Part shown: piece after piece, positions 14,575 through 20,960 of the stretch
Position numbering within the stretch: the first letter of the stretch is position 1
Layout of the letters: every line of letters starts with the position of its first letter
Source of the DNA: Nitrospirota bacterium
GTDB lineage: Bacteria; Nitrospirota; Thermodesulfovibrionia; Thermodesulfovibrionales; JdFR-85
DNA length: 20,960 nt
Direction of reading: 5' to 3'
Assembly: GCA_015485235.1 (NCBI GenBank)
Contig: WFTX01000343.1
Span: 1 to 20,960 of the forward strand
Translations under genes and position numbers: made by a program
Notes under the pieces: generated by a model
The model's database searches: none
What the model was told of the DNA's origin: nothing
Seen by the model: the letters and a program-made list of their open reading frames with translations, nothing else

Positions 14575-14642
14575 GCTTTCCTCCTTTTTCTGTTTCTTTT
14601 CTTGCTTAAACACAGGACTCTTGACAAGAAAGGAAAACGTAC

Positions 14643-14687
14643 TTACAAGGGGATCAGAAGATGGGAACTGCAAGGAATGCAATACAT
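14643..14687 (-). CDS. Possible 14-codon leader peptide just after the riboswitch
   Basis: ATG at 14687 is preceded by a strong GGGAGGTGAT site with 8-9 bases of spacing, better than that of most genes here. The frame reads MYCIPCSSHLLIPL and stops at 14643, 68 bases before the porin start. The ribosome site lies in the 3' arm of a small hairpin at the end of the riboswitch. The peptide is rich in Cys, Ser and Leu, without clear meaning. It may be a translated decoy through which the riboswitch acts on the porin mRNA. Translation is inferred, not shown. Confidence 0.4.
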   Translation of the reverse strand: MYCIPCSSHLLIPL

Positions 14688-14694
14688 ATAGATC

Positions 14695-14708
14695 ACCTCC
14701 CTCGAGGT
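14695..14708 (-). promoter_or_regulatory. Expression-platform hairpin hiding a Shine-Dalgarno sequence
   Basis: On the minus strand ACCTC (14708-14704) pairs with GAGGT (14699-14695) across the loop GAGG, placing the GGAGGT site in the loop and 3' arm. It follows P1 of the riboswitch by a few bases. Cobalamin riboswitches commonly close such a hairpin through a loop-loop contact when ligand is bound, which would block translation of the short frame at 14687. Confidence 0.5.
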
Positions 14709-14712
14709 ATTC

Positions 14713-14965
14713 CAGACGGATGGGTCTTCCGGCTCAGGGCAATGCTCAGTGTTGAGTGTTGAGTTATGAATGTTGAGGTATGGTGTTAATTTTTTACTAA
14801 ACACTCAACACTTGCCACTCAACACTGACTTCCTACTCGCCCGCCTTCCCGGCAACGGCTTGACCCGGTTGCCAGTGGCTTGATGGGCTTTCGTTCCCTT
14901 CACGGCTGCGGGGCAGCGGGGGATTCACCCTTGAGGGTTACACCCCTCTTCCACGCATCCGTCTG
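14713..14965 (-). promoter_or_regulatory. Cobalamin riboswitch (AdoCbl/B12 aptamer, RF00174 type)
   Basis: The aptamer is read on the minus strand. The closing helix P1 is a perfect 10-bp pair, CAGACGGATG (14965-14956) with CATCCGTCTG (14722-14713). Inside, in the right order, are GTGAATCCCCCGCTGCCCCG (14928-14909), the B12 box AGCCACTGG (14880-14872), CCGGGAAGGCGGGCGAGTAG (about 14852-14833) and GCCGGAAGACC (14733-14723). These are the conserved core elements of the family. It is about 253 bases long, with the peripheral arm enlarged by a heptamer inverted repeat (14747-14827). It lies between cbiC and the porin and would repress the downstream 14-gene block when cobalamin is plentiful. Confidence 0.95.
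14747..14827. repeat. Heptanucleotide arrays in inverted orientation inside the riboswitch
   Basis: On the plus strand, six units start at 14747 (cagtgtt, gagtgtt, gagttat, gaatgtt, gaggtat, ggtgtta), and four units of the complementary type run from 14800 to 14827 (aacactc, aacactt, gccactc, aacactg). The two arms can pair, e.g. CAGTGTTGAGTG at 14747-14758 with 14816-14827 (11 of 12 contiguous bases or better). The segment separates the GGGAAGGCGG block from the GCCGGAAGACC block, in the aptamer's variable arm. Confidence 0.8.
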
Positions 14966-15001
14966 TGTCAGCAAAGGAGAATCCTTCGGCCTGACGATTT
15001 T

Positions 15002-15031
15002 ATTTAAACAGATACTGAATCTCTGTGTCAA
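15002..15031 (-). promoter_or_regulatory. Candidate sigma-70 promoter for the riboswitch operon
   Basis: A perfect -35 TTGACA lies at 15031-15026, 17 bases before TTTAAA (15008-15003) or 18 before TTAAAT. The cbiC stop codon TGA lies inside the -35 box. Transcription would begin near 14995, about 30 bases ahead of the riboswitch P1, a sensible leader length. The -10 is only 4 of 6 to consensus. Confidence 0.55.
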
Positions 15032-15987
15032 CTCCGGCCTTCATCAGCAAGTCTCAGCAGTGCATTAACAACTGCAACAGCCACCGGCGTACCACCTTTT
15101 CTGGAGAGGTTTGTTATAAACGGGAAGCTCTGTAATGCAAGAATGAGCTTGGATTCAAGGGCCTTTACAAACCCTACCGGAACACCTACAACAAGGGGAG
15201 TGGCATCGATGTCATTTCTGTTCAACACCTCTATGGTCTTCAGCAAGGCCGTGGGCGCATTGCCTACAACCACCATCCCTATATCCCTTCTATGTCTGAG
15301 CATGAACTCCACGGCTGTCTCTGTTCTGGTCTGTCCGGGCGCCGGTTCCGGTACTTCATGACTGTTCAGCCCACAGAGGATCTTGCATCCGAACCTGCCT
15401 GCCAGTTTTCTGCTTATCCCGGCCCTGACCATCTCAATGTCAGTGAGGATGGTCTTCCCTTGAGTAACCATCCTGATGCCGCGGCTTATCGCCTCAGGAT
15501 GAATAAGTATTTCCTGCACAAAGTCAAAGTCAGCCGTCGAATGGACAACCCTCTTGATGATAGCCTGTTCCTCCCTGCTGAACTTCAGGTTAATCTCGGG
15601 GGCCTCTTGAGTGAGCAGGTCAAAACTTCTTGCTTCTATTCCTTCCGGACTCAACACCTCATTTTTCAAGGCATCGATCGCTCTTAATGAATCCCTGGCA
15701 TCCAGAGTCCTGACCTTTACGGCAGGACACCTTTCCTTCAGCACCCTTGCCAAAGAGACCGGAACATCAGGGGCTGCACCAAGAGACAGAAGGAGAAACT
15801 CCCTGACTCCTCTTTCCATCTCGGTCTTAACGATATCTCCGATGTCTGGAACGGCTTCATTCGGTAGCACACGAAGACAGTCAGTGCCGCAACCTGGATG
15901 AAGGAGTGCATGAACAGAGGCCAGTACTGTCCTGCAAAGTACAGGATTGTCATGATCTGTTATTACAAGAATTTTTTCCATTCTCAT
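15028..15987 (-). CDS. cbiC: Cobalt-precorrin-8 methylmutase with an N-terminal CbiX-like domain
   Basis: The C-terminal 210 residues are CbiC/CobH, which moves a methyl group from C11 to C12 to form cobyrinate. Evidence: IIKRVVHSTADFDF at 143-156 with the catalytic histidine H149, GKTILTDIEMVRAGI at 177-191, the VVGNAPTALLKTIEVL stretch at 240-255, and the C-terminal FITNLSRKGGTPVAVAVVNALL. The first 100 residues are extra and resemble a small CbiX/SirB chelatase half: EKILVITD at the start, then VPDIGDIVKTEMERGVREFL and SLARVLKERCPAVKVRTL. The chelatase histidines are not conserved (GAAPDVP where CbiX has a G.H..DIP-type motif), so it is probably non-catalytic. It overlaps the cbiA stop in an ATGA junction; a start two codons later, with GAGAGG ideally spaced, is possible. 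Confidence 0.92.
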   Translation of the reverse strand: MRMEKILVITDHDNPVLCRTVLASVHALLHPGCGTDCLRVLPNEAVPDIGDIVKTEMERGVREFLLLSLGAAPDVPVSLARVLKERCPAVKVRTLDARDSLRAIDALKNEVLSPEGIEARSFDLLTQEAPEINLKFSREEQAIIKRVVHSTADFDFVQEILIHPEAISRGIRMVTQGKTILTDIEMVRAGISRKLAGRFGCKILCGLNSHEVPEPAPGQTRTETAVEFMLRHRRDIGMVVVGNAPTALLKTIEVLNRNDIDATPLVVGVPVGFVKALESKLILALQSFPFITNLSRKGGTPVAVAVVNALLRLADEGRS

Positions 15988-17402
15988 CCTCTCAATCTCA
16001 AGTTTTTAAAAAACGATGAGAACCTCTCTCCCATGGAGTCATTGCTGAAAAAGTGGAGATGGATGTAACTCGCAAGGGTATTGAATCTTCTGTATCCTTC
16101 AGCCTTCACAGGATTGCGGTTTCTGTCAGAGACGGAGTAAACACAGGTAACGCCTGTCTGTTTCAGGATGGAGCTGTCGACACCCCCCTTTATCTCAGAG
16201 TAATGGAACTCATGTCCCCTCAGAACATCACCTGCCTGACAGAAAAGTATATCCTCCTGCACAACCACCTCCCTGTATCCCAGACAGGCCCTTTTCTTTT
16301 TCATGACCATCTCAAAGGGGAAGATCCCGACAAGGTCATGATACTTTCCTTCAAGTGTAAGCATTCCCTTGGAAAGATAGATCAGCCCACCGCATTCAGC
16401 ATACATGGCCCCATTGTGAAAAGACCACTTTCTCAATGACTCAAGCATTGAGACATTTTCTGCAAGTGATTCTGCGTACAGTTCAGGATACCCTCCTCCA
16501 AGATACACCATCTCAACGCCTTCGGGAAGCTGTGTGTCACTGAGGGGGCTGAAGGATACAATCTCTGCCCCTGTCTCTCTGATAATGTCCAGGTTGTCTT
16601 CATAATAGAATGAAAAGGCCCTGTCATATGCAAGAGCAACCCTCACCCTCTTTCTGCCGGTATTGATATAAAGGGGCTTGCGGACCGGGAGGTCATTATT
16701 TTCAGAGACTCTTTTACTGGCTGAATATCTTTCTGCCGAGGCAACAAGCAAATCCACATCTACCGTCTCCAGAAAGAGGTCCGACAGCACACCAAGGGTC
16801 TTCTCTGTAATCGGATGCTCCTCTGCGACCATCAGGCCCAGATGACGCTCAGGGATTATGAACTCCTTCCCAGACGGTAAAAAGCCAAGGACCGGAACCT
16901 CCTTTACCGATTCCCTGATCCTCTCGTAATGATGCCGTGACCCCACCCTGTTAAACAGAACTCCTATCAATGGGAGCGGATCTGCTCTATCTGTAACGTG
17001 CTTCCAGTATTCCCTGAATCCATGGACCACTGCGCCTGCACTTTCGCCCATACCATAGGCATCAACTACAAGTATCAAGGGGAGGGAAAGGGTATCAGCA
17101 ACCATGGCGGTGTTGTATCTCCCATCATACATCCCCATAACCCCTTCAACCACGGATATATGCACTCCATAAGAATGCTTCCTGAATATCTCCTTTACTT
17201 TCTGTTCACCGCACATCCAGAGATCAAGGTTTCTTGAAGGCCTTCCTGTAATGAGCCTGTGAATGCCGGGATCGATAAAGTCCGGCCCGGCCTTGAAAGA
17301 CTGGACCTGGTAGCCTTTCCTTGCAAGTGCTCCAAGAAGGGCAAGAGTAACCGTTGTCTTGCCGCAACCGCTATGTGTTCCTGCTATTACAATTCCTCTC
17401 AC
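15984..17402 (-). CDS. cbiA: Cobyrinate a,c-diamide synthase
   Basis: CbiA amidates the a and c side chains of (cobalt) cobyrinate using glutamine and ATP. The 472-residue protein has the N-terminal ATP-binding domain with P-loop GTHSGCGKTT at 8-17 and KAGPDFIDPGIH at 37-48, the VVEGVMGMYDG block at 84-94, and a C-terminal glutamine amidotransferase domain with LGGGYPELYA (301-310) and nucleophile C337 in AMYAECGGLIYL. The late GHEFHYSE (396-403) and SYIHLHF (445-451) hold the expected histidines. Length is normal (450-480). The GTG start at 17402 overlaps the end of cobD by 32 bases and lacks a clear ribosome binding site, so coupling to cobD translation is likely. Confidence 0.95.
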   Translation of the reverse strand: MRGIVIAGTHSGCGKTTVTLALLGALARKGYQVQSFKAGPDFIDPGIHRLITGRPSRNLDLWMCGEQKVKEIFRKHSYGVHISVVEGVMGMYDGRYNTAMVADTLSLPLILVVDAYGMGESAGAVVHGFREYWKHVTDRADPLPLIGVLFNRVGSRHHYERIRESVKEVPVLGFLPSGKEFIIPERHLGLMVAEEHPITEKTLGVLSDLFLETVDVDLLVASAERYSASKRVSENNDLPVRKPLYINTGRKRVRVALAYDRAFSFYYEDNLDIIRETGAEIVSFSPLSDTQLPEGVEMVYLGGGYPELYAESLAENVSMLESLRKWSFHNGAMYAECGGLIYLSKGMLTLEGKYHDLVGIFPFEMVMKKKRACLGYREVVVQEDILFCQAGDVLRGHEFHYSEIKGGVDSSILKQTGVTCVYSVSDRNRNPVKAEGYRRFNTLASYIHLHFFSNDSMGERFSSFFKNLRLRG

Positions 17403-18483
17403 AGGCAGCCAGTTCCTTGATAATGATTTCGTTTTCCTTCCTCTTCTTTACTGCAATTCTTATATATGAACCGCCTGAAGGGAAGAAGTTTTCACAGTTT
17501 CTTACAAGAATCCCCTTTTCTGCAAGATATCCCATGACTTCTGCTGAAGACCTTACCTTAAGGAGATAGAAGTTTGCATCAGAATCAATATACCTGATTT
17601 TTAATTCTCTGAATTTCTGTTCGAGAAAGTTCTTTTCCTCCCTGATCAACTCAAGGGTTATCTTCATGTACTCCTCATCCCTCAGGGCCCTAACCCCTGC
17701 CTTCATTGCCAGGGTGTTAACAGTCCAGGGCTCTTTAACCTCTCTGATTGCATGCAGAACCGGATAAGGGAAGGCGCCATAGCCGAGCCTTAACCCCGGG
17801 AGGGCATAAAACTTGGTCATGGAACGGAGGACAATGAGAAAGGGGTTTTCTGTAACCATATCAATAACGGACTCACCGGGACAGAAGTCAATAAATGCCT
17901 CATCTACAACGAGATGGCATTGATATTTCCGGGCAGTATCGGCGATCTCAAGGAGATCATCCCTTTTGATCATCCTGCCCGTAGGATTATTGGGATTACA
18001 GAGAAAGGCCATATCACAGCCCTTCATTGCTTCCATGTAACTGTCGGGGGCAAGGACAAATCCCTCTTCCTCTTTCAACTCCAGGAGTTTCAACTTGCCA
18101 TCCTTACCACGTTGCCTGAGTGTTAACAGCCAGGCCCTCTCATACTCTGAGAATGTAGGTACAGGAAGAAGTATCCTCAGGGGGTGCAAGGCCCTCATTG
18201 TAAGGTAGATCATTTCCGTACAACCATTACCACAGATGATATGGTAAGGTGAAATGCCATGAAACTCACCTAATACACGGGAGAGTTCCCTTGCTTCGGG
18301 ATCCGGGTAGTTCCGGAGCAGTCGGAGACTTTCTGAAATCTCCTCGATCACGGAAGAAGGCGGGCCGAGGGGGTTAATAGATGCACTGAAGTCGATCACA
18401 TCACGGACATCAATACCCGACTCCTCAGAAAAGGAGTATATGTTTCCTCCATGTTTTTCATTGATGAAGAATTTCATATTCAT
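17371..18483 (-). CDS. cobD: L-threonine-O-3-phosphate decarboxylase (CobD of Salmonella type)
   Basis: This PLP enzyme makes (R)-1-amino-2-propanol O-2-phosphate, the linker between corrin ring and nucleotide loop. The 370 residues show the class I aminotransferase fold with the CobD start HGGNIY at 11-16, DFSASINPLGPP at 31-42, CNPNNPTGR at 162-170, VVDEAFIDF at 192-200, and the PLP lysine K224 in SMTKFYALPGLRLGYG. It would be confused only with histidinol-phosphate aminotransferase; the HGG..Y and DFSASINPLG segments and the cbi neighbours favour CobD. It lacks the C-terminal cysteine-rich extension of the Salmonella enzyme. A 258-base non-coding gap with an insertion element separates it from cbiB, so it may need its own promoter, which I do not see clearly. 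Confidence 0.92.
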   Translation of the reverse strand: MNMKFFINEKHGGNIYSFSEESGIDVRDVIDFSASINPLGPPSSVIEEISESLRLLRNYPDPEARELSRVLGEFHGISPYHIICGNGCTEMIYLTMRALHPLRILLPVPTFSEYERAWLLTLRQRGKDGKLKLLELKEEEGFVLAPDSYMEAMKGCDMAFLCNPNNPTGRMIKRDDLLEIADTARKYQCHLVVDEAFIDFCPGESVIDMVTENPFLIVLRSMTKFYALPGLRLGYGAFPYPVLHAIREVKEPWTVNTLAMKAGVRALRDEEYMKITLELIREEKNFLEQKFRELKIRYIDSDANFYLLKVRSSAEVMGYLAEKGILVRNCENFFPSGGSYIRIAVKKRKENEIIIKELAACERNCNSRNT

Positions 18484-18503
18484 TGCTTACAGACCTGAAT
18501 CCT

Positions 18504-18726
18504 CAGTAGTGTCCAAAACAAGTTTGAACAGTATGGGAAGGCGGTATGGCGGAAAAACATCAATGCACGACACCTTAGAAAATAAGGATTTCAGGTAACT
18601 GACAGACTTAATCAGACAGTCAGTTTTAACACCTGTCGATTCAGGTCCCTGTCCATCAAATCCTGTCGATTGCATTGTGTTTTTGAAGCCTTGCCGCCTT
18701 CCCTTTAAATTATTTGGACAGATGTG
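18504..18726. mobile_element. Short non-autonomous insertion with 9-bp target duplication
   Basis: Perfect direct repeats ctgaatcct at 18495-18503 and 18727-18735 flank a 223-bp segment. Its ends are inverted: the left end, with GTGTCCAAAACAA and later GGGAAGGCGG, and the reverse complement of the right end, with CTGTCCAAATAA then GGGAAGGCGG. The inside has no convincing gene. It contains direct repeats cctgtcgatt (18632-18641 and 18662-18671, 30 bases apart) and a 7-bp outer stem hairpin (18597-18603 with 18619-18625). A shortened relative is at 9953-10009. It occupies almost the whole 258-base gap between cbiB and cobD. Confidence 0.68.
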
Positions 18727-18741
18727 CTGAATCCTTTATTC

Positions 18742-19752
18742 TCAAAAATGCCGAATCAGGATTAATAAGACCAGCAATCTGCAGATAACCATCAAAAGTC
18801 CTCCCAGCACCGCAGCCACTGAGACGATCCTGAGAGCATCCCAGCCGGCTTCTTCGTAATTTCCGGATGAATCAGTTCCTATGTAGGGCTTCTCTACGAG
18901 CCGGCCCTTATAGAAGGAGGGACCACCAACTCTCATCCCGAGGGCGCCGGCAATTGCAGCCTCAGGAAATCCGCTGTTAGGGCTTGGATGTTTTCTTCCT
19001 TCAAGTATCATTACCCTCAACGATCTTGAGAACACAGCTGCTGCAGCCCTTATGTTCCTGAGGGCAAGATAGAGAAAGGAAGCAAATGCTATCAGCATTC
19101 CCGTCAGCCTTGCCGGGATAAAATTGGCAATATCATCCAGCCGTGCCGCAGTATAGCCGAAGTATCTGTATTTATGATTCCTGTAGCCTATCATGGAATC
19201 CATTGTATTAACTGCCTTGTATGCCATTGCCAGAGGCAATCCGCCAAGAGCGAGATAGAAAAGGGGAGCAATCACCCCGTCTGAGAGGTTTTCCGATAGT
19301 GTCTCTATGGTTGCCTTCTGGATTCCCTGCGTGTCAAGATTTTCCGTGTCTCTCCCAACGATCATGGAAAGCCGTCTTCTTGCAATATCAATATCATCAC
19401 TCTCAAGGGCCTGGAAGACTGCCGATGCAGATGCAATCAGCCCCCTTGTTGCAAGGGTCGTAGAGGCAAGGACTATCAGCAACAGTTTCATCCAGAATCC
19501 ATCCTCCCCTGATACACCCGTTACAGCCTGAATGACCAGGCTTACAACCGCGACTGTAAGGGCTATGGTCACTACCACAAGAATGCTCCCCTTCACGTAT
19601 TCCATCCGGGGAGAATCACCGTTTCTTCTGATAACAAGCTCAGCCCTCTCAATAAATCGTCCAATCAGTATAACGGGATGAGGCAACCAGCGCGGGTCCC
19701 CCACAATGAGGTCAAGGAAAAAGGCAAGGGCGATATCAAGTGGTGAAATCAT
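18742..19752 (-). CDS. cbiB: Adenosylcobinamide-phosphate synthase (CbiB)
   Basis: CbiB is an inner-membrane enzyme that joins aminopropanol phosphate to adenosylcobyric acid. The 336-residue protein starts with ALAFFLDLIVGDPRWLPHPV (residues 8-27), the family's 'D...GDP...PHPV' signature, then IGRFIERAE. Further family blocks are TIETLSENLSDGVIAPLFY (147-165), AYKAVNTMDSMIGYRN, and PNSGFPEAAIAGALG near 258-272. There are about five hydrophobic membrane segments. Length is normal (310-330). ATG overlaps the cbiP stop in an ATGA junction. Its partner enzyme CobD, which supplies the substrate, is the next gene. Confidence 0.95.
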   Translation of the reverse strand: MISPLDIALAFFLDLIVGDPRWLPHPVILIGRFIERAELVIRRNGDSPRMEYVKGSILVVVTIALTVAVVSLVIQAVTGVSGEDGFWMKLLLIVLASTTLATRGLIASASAVFQALESDDIDIARRRLSMIVGRDTENLDTQGIQKATIETLSENLSDGVIAPLFYLALGGLPLAMAYKAVNTMDSMIGYRNHKYRYFGYTAARLDDIANFIPARLTGMLIAFASFLYLALRNIRAAAAVFSRSLRVMILEGRKHPSPNSGFPEAAIAGALGMRVGGPSFYKGRLVEKPYIGTDSSGNYEEAGWDALRIVSVAAVLGGLLMVICRLLVLLILIRHF

Positions 19753-20960
19753 AACTCGAGAATCCTGAACAGGTGATCCATCTCAAGATGCCTCCTTACC
19801 ACACCTGCAACCTCATCAATCTTCTCCAACCTCTTGTCCCTGTAACTTGTCATGATCCCAAGGGGAGAAAGTCCCTTCCTGATACGGGCTCCGTTAATTA
19901 CAGCCCTTCTGAATCCATCATTTTCAAAGATACCGTGCAGGTAAGTACCCCAGCAATTCTTCTTCACCGAGCCGTCAGTAACGGTGACGCTTTCCATGCT
20001 CCCATCCCTGCCTGATCGCCGGTAACGGGTCACCCTGAAAAGGCCGATATCCCCTGATGATCTTCCCATGTGAATTTCATAACCCTCCAGAGCGTGTGTG
20101 GCCTCACTTTCGAGTCCCTCTCCAGGAAATGAGCTTCCCAGAAATTCAGCCGTCACGCGGGAGGTTATCTTGTCTTTTGCAAAAACCGTTTCAACATCAA
20201 GCAGACCGATGCCTTCCACCTCTCTGTGGGATGACTCAACCCCCTCTGGATCGAGCAGCCTTGATGAAAGAATCTGGTAGCCGCCACATATACCTATTAT
20301 CTGGATTCCCTTTTTGTACGCCCTTTGCATCACTTCATCAAGCCCTGTCTCCTTCAGATACAGGAGGTCATGAACCGTATTCTTCGAACCCGGGATAATG
20401 AGGATGTCGGCACTCTCAATATCGGAAGGATTCAGGGAGTAGATGAGTTCAACATCAGGCTCAAACCTGAAGGGGTCGAAGTCCGTAAAGTTGGATATGT
20501 ACGGCAGCCTGAGCACAACCACTCTGATTGTACCGTGCTCCCTGTATCCACGCATCAATGCCTGACCCGATGTGATTGCCAGCCCGTCTTCCTCCGGCAG
20601 ACCGATATCCTTCATGTAGGGAATGACACCGAGACAGGGAAGCCCGCTCTTCCGATGGAGCATATCAAGCCCTGGCTGGAGGATCTCGAGATCCCCACGG
20701 AACTTGTTTATCACATATCCCTCCAGAAACCTCCGCTTTTCACCAAGGAGGAGTGCTGTACCGTAGAGTGATGCAAATACTCCACCCCTGTCTATATCTG
20801 CAACGAGCAGGACAGGTGAATCTGCCAGCTCTGCGACCGCCATGTTTGCAATATCGACATCCATGAGATTGATCTCTGCGGGAGACCCTGCACCTTCAAT
20901 GAGTATGATCTCATACTCGGTGGAGAGCCTCTCAAAGGACTCCCTCACACACTCCCATGC
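19749..20960 (-). CDS. cbiP: Cobyric acid synthase, 5' end cut by the window
   Basis: CbiP amidates side chains b, d, e and g of adenosyl-cobyrinate a,c-diamide with glutamine and ATP. The visible 403 codons lack roughly the first 90-110 residues (the family is about 490-510 long) and the reading frame is open to the window edge, so no start can be given. Present are the end of the ATPase domain (LIEGAGSPAEINL, VADIDRGGVFASL, VINKFRGD) and the amidotransferase domain with IIPGSKNT, the nucleophile cysteine in GICGGYQIL and the catalytic histidine in GTYLHGIFEN. The PAEINL.D.DI.NM segment is a strong CbiP mark. It is followed directly by cbiB with a 4-base overlap. Confidence 0.95.
   Translation of the reverse strand, partial: AWECVRESFERLSTEYEIILIEGAGSPAEINLMDVDIANMAVAELADSPVLLVADIDRGGVFASLYGTALLLGEKRRFLEGYVINKFRGDLEILQPGLDMLHRKSGLPCLGVIPYMKDIGLPEEDGLAITSGQALMRGYREHGTIRVVVLRLPYISNFTDFDPFRFEPDVELIYSLNPSDIESADILIIPGSKNTVHDLLYLKETGLDEVMQRAYKKGIQIIGICGGYQILSSRLLDPEGVESSHREVEGIGLLDVETVFAKDKITSRVTAEFLGSSFPGEGLESEATHALEGYEIHMGRSSGDIGLFRVTRYRRSGRDGSMESVTVTDGSVKKNCWGTYLHGIFENDGFRRAVINGARIRKGLSPLGIMTSYRDKRLEKIDEVAGVVRRHLEMDHLFRILEL

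Noticed and set aside
14575..14682. TTG start at 14682 extending the porin by 36 residues
   Set aside because: It places charged and proline-rich residues before a good signal peptide, while GTG at 14574 has GGAGG 5 bases upstream.
14967..15004. Plus-strand terminator (GTCAG...CTGAC stem followed by gattttattt)
   Set aside because: There is no plus-strand gene to terminate nearby; on the minus strand it falls at the presumed transcript start, so it is probably incidental or part of the leader.
18632..18671. Two copies of cctgtcgatt 30 bases apart as a CRISPR or operator
   Set aside because: Only two 10-base copies are present, with no array or cas genes; they are inside the insertion element.
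18487..18675. 62-codon minus-strand open frame in the cbiB-cobD gap
   Set aside because: It lies within the insertion element, has no ribosome binding site and no family features; its end is encoded by the element's inverted repeat.
18535..18705. Second cobalamin riboswitch suggested by GGGAAGGCGG blocks (also at 9971-9986)
   Set aside because: No B12 box GCCACTG and no P1 or GTGAATCC block accompany them; they belong to the ends of a repeated insertion element.

Overview
The window is almost entirely an anaerobic (early cobalt insertion) cobalamin/cobamide biosynthesis and transport locus. Every gene lies on the minus strand except the 3' end of a GGDEF protein at the left edge. The mix of signals fits an anaerobic, Gram-negative, Nitrospirota- or Desulfobacterota-like bacterium: the cbi-type (not cob-type) pathway, a cobaltochelatase CbiK with a signal peptide, a ThiC-like protein best read as the oxygen-sensitive benzimidazole synthase BzaF, and an outer-membrane porin. 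This taxonomic guess comes from gene content only and is weak.

Read in the direction of transcription (right to left), the first block holds late pathway genes: cbiP (cut by the window end), cbiB, a 223-bp non-coding insertion with a 9-bp target duplication, cobD, cbiA, and a cbiC carrying a degenerate CbiX-like N-terminal domain. A candidate promoter overlaps the cbiC stop codon, and directly after it lies a cobalamin riboswitch whose 10-bp closing helix P1 can be seen. A second block of 14 genes follows: a beta-barrel porin, a periplasmic-type CbiK, a PepSY-type membrane protein, an ABC-2 exporter pair, a BtuCDF/FecBCD-type importer, cbiL, cbiD, cbiE, a structured inverted-repeat element, bzaF, cbiG, cobK(cbiJ) and a cbiF-cbiH fusion. 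Most of these genes overlap by 4-13 bases or are nearly contiguous, so they probably form one B12-repressed operon.

Together the second block can take sirohydrochlorin through cobalt insertion (CbiK) and most ring methylation, contraction and reduction steps (CbiL, CbiH, CbiF, CbiG, CbiD, CbiJ, CbiE). The first block finishes the corrin (CbiC), amidates it (CbiA, CbiP) and attaches the aminopropanol arm (CobD, CbiB). CbiT, the adenosyltransferase and the nucleotide-loop genes are not in the window. BzaF predicts a 5-hydroxybenzimidazole lower ligand. The most striking idea is that the gene order porin - periplasmic chelatase - PepSY - exporter - importer - CbiL matches a periplasmic cobalt-insertion detour, in which the tetrapyrrole is exported, metallated and re-imported. 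This is inference.

Several small repeat systems run through the locus: heptanucleotide arrays (in cbiD, at the end of cbiG, and inside the riboswitch), a nonamer array, a MITE-like element with 17-bp perfect terminal inverted repeats, and two related short insertions, one apparently inserted in frame into the permease gene.
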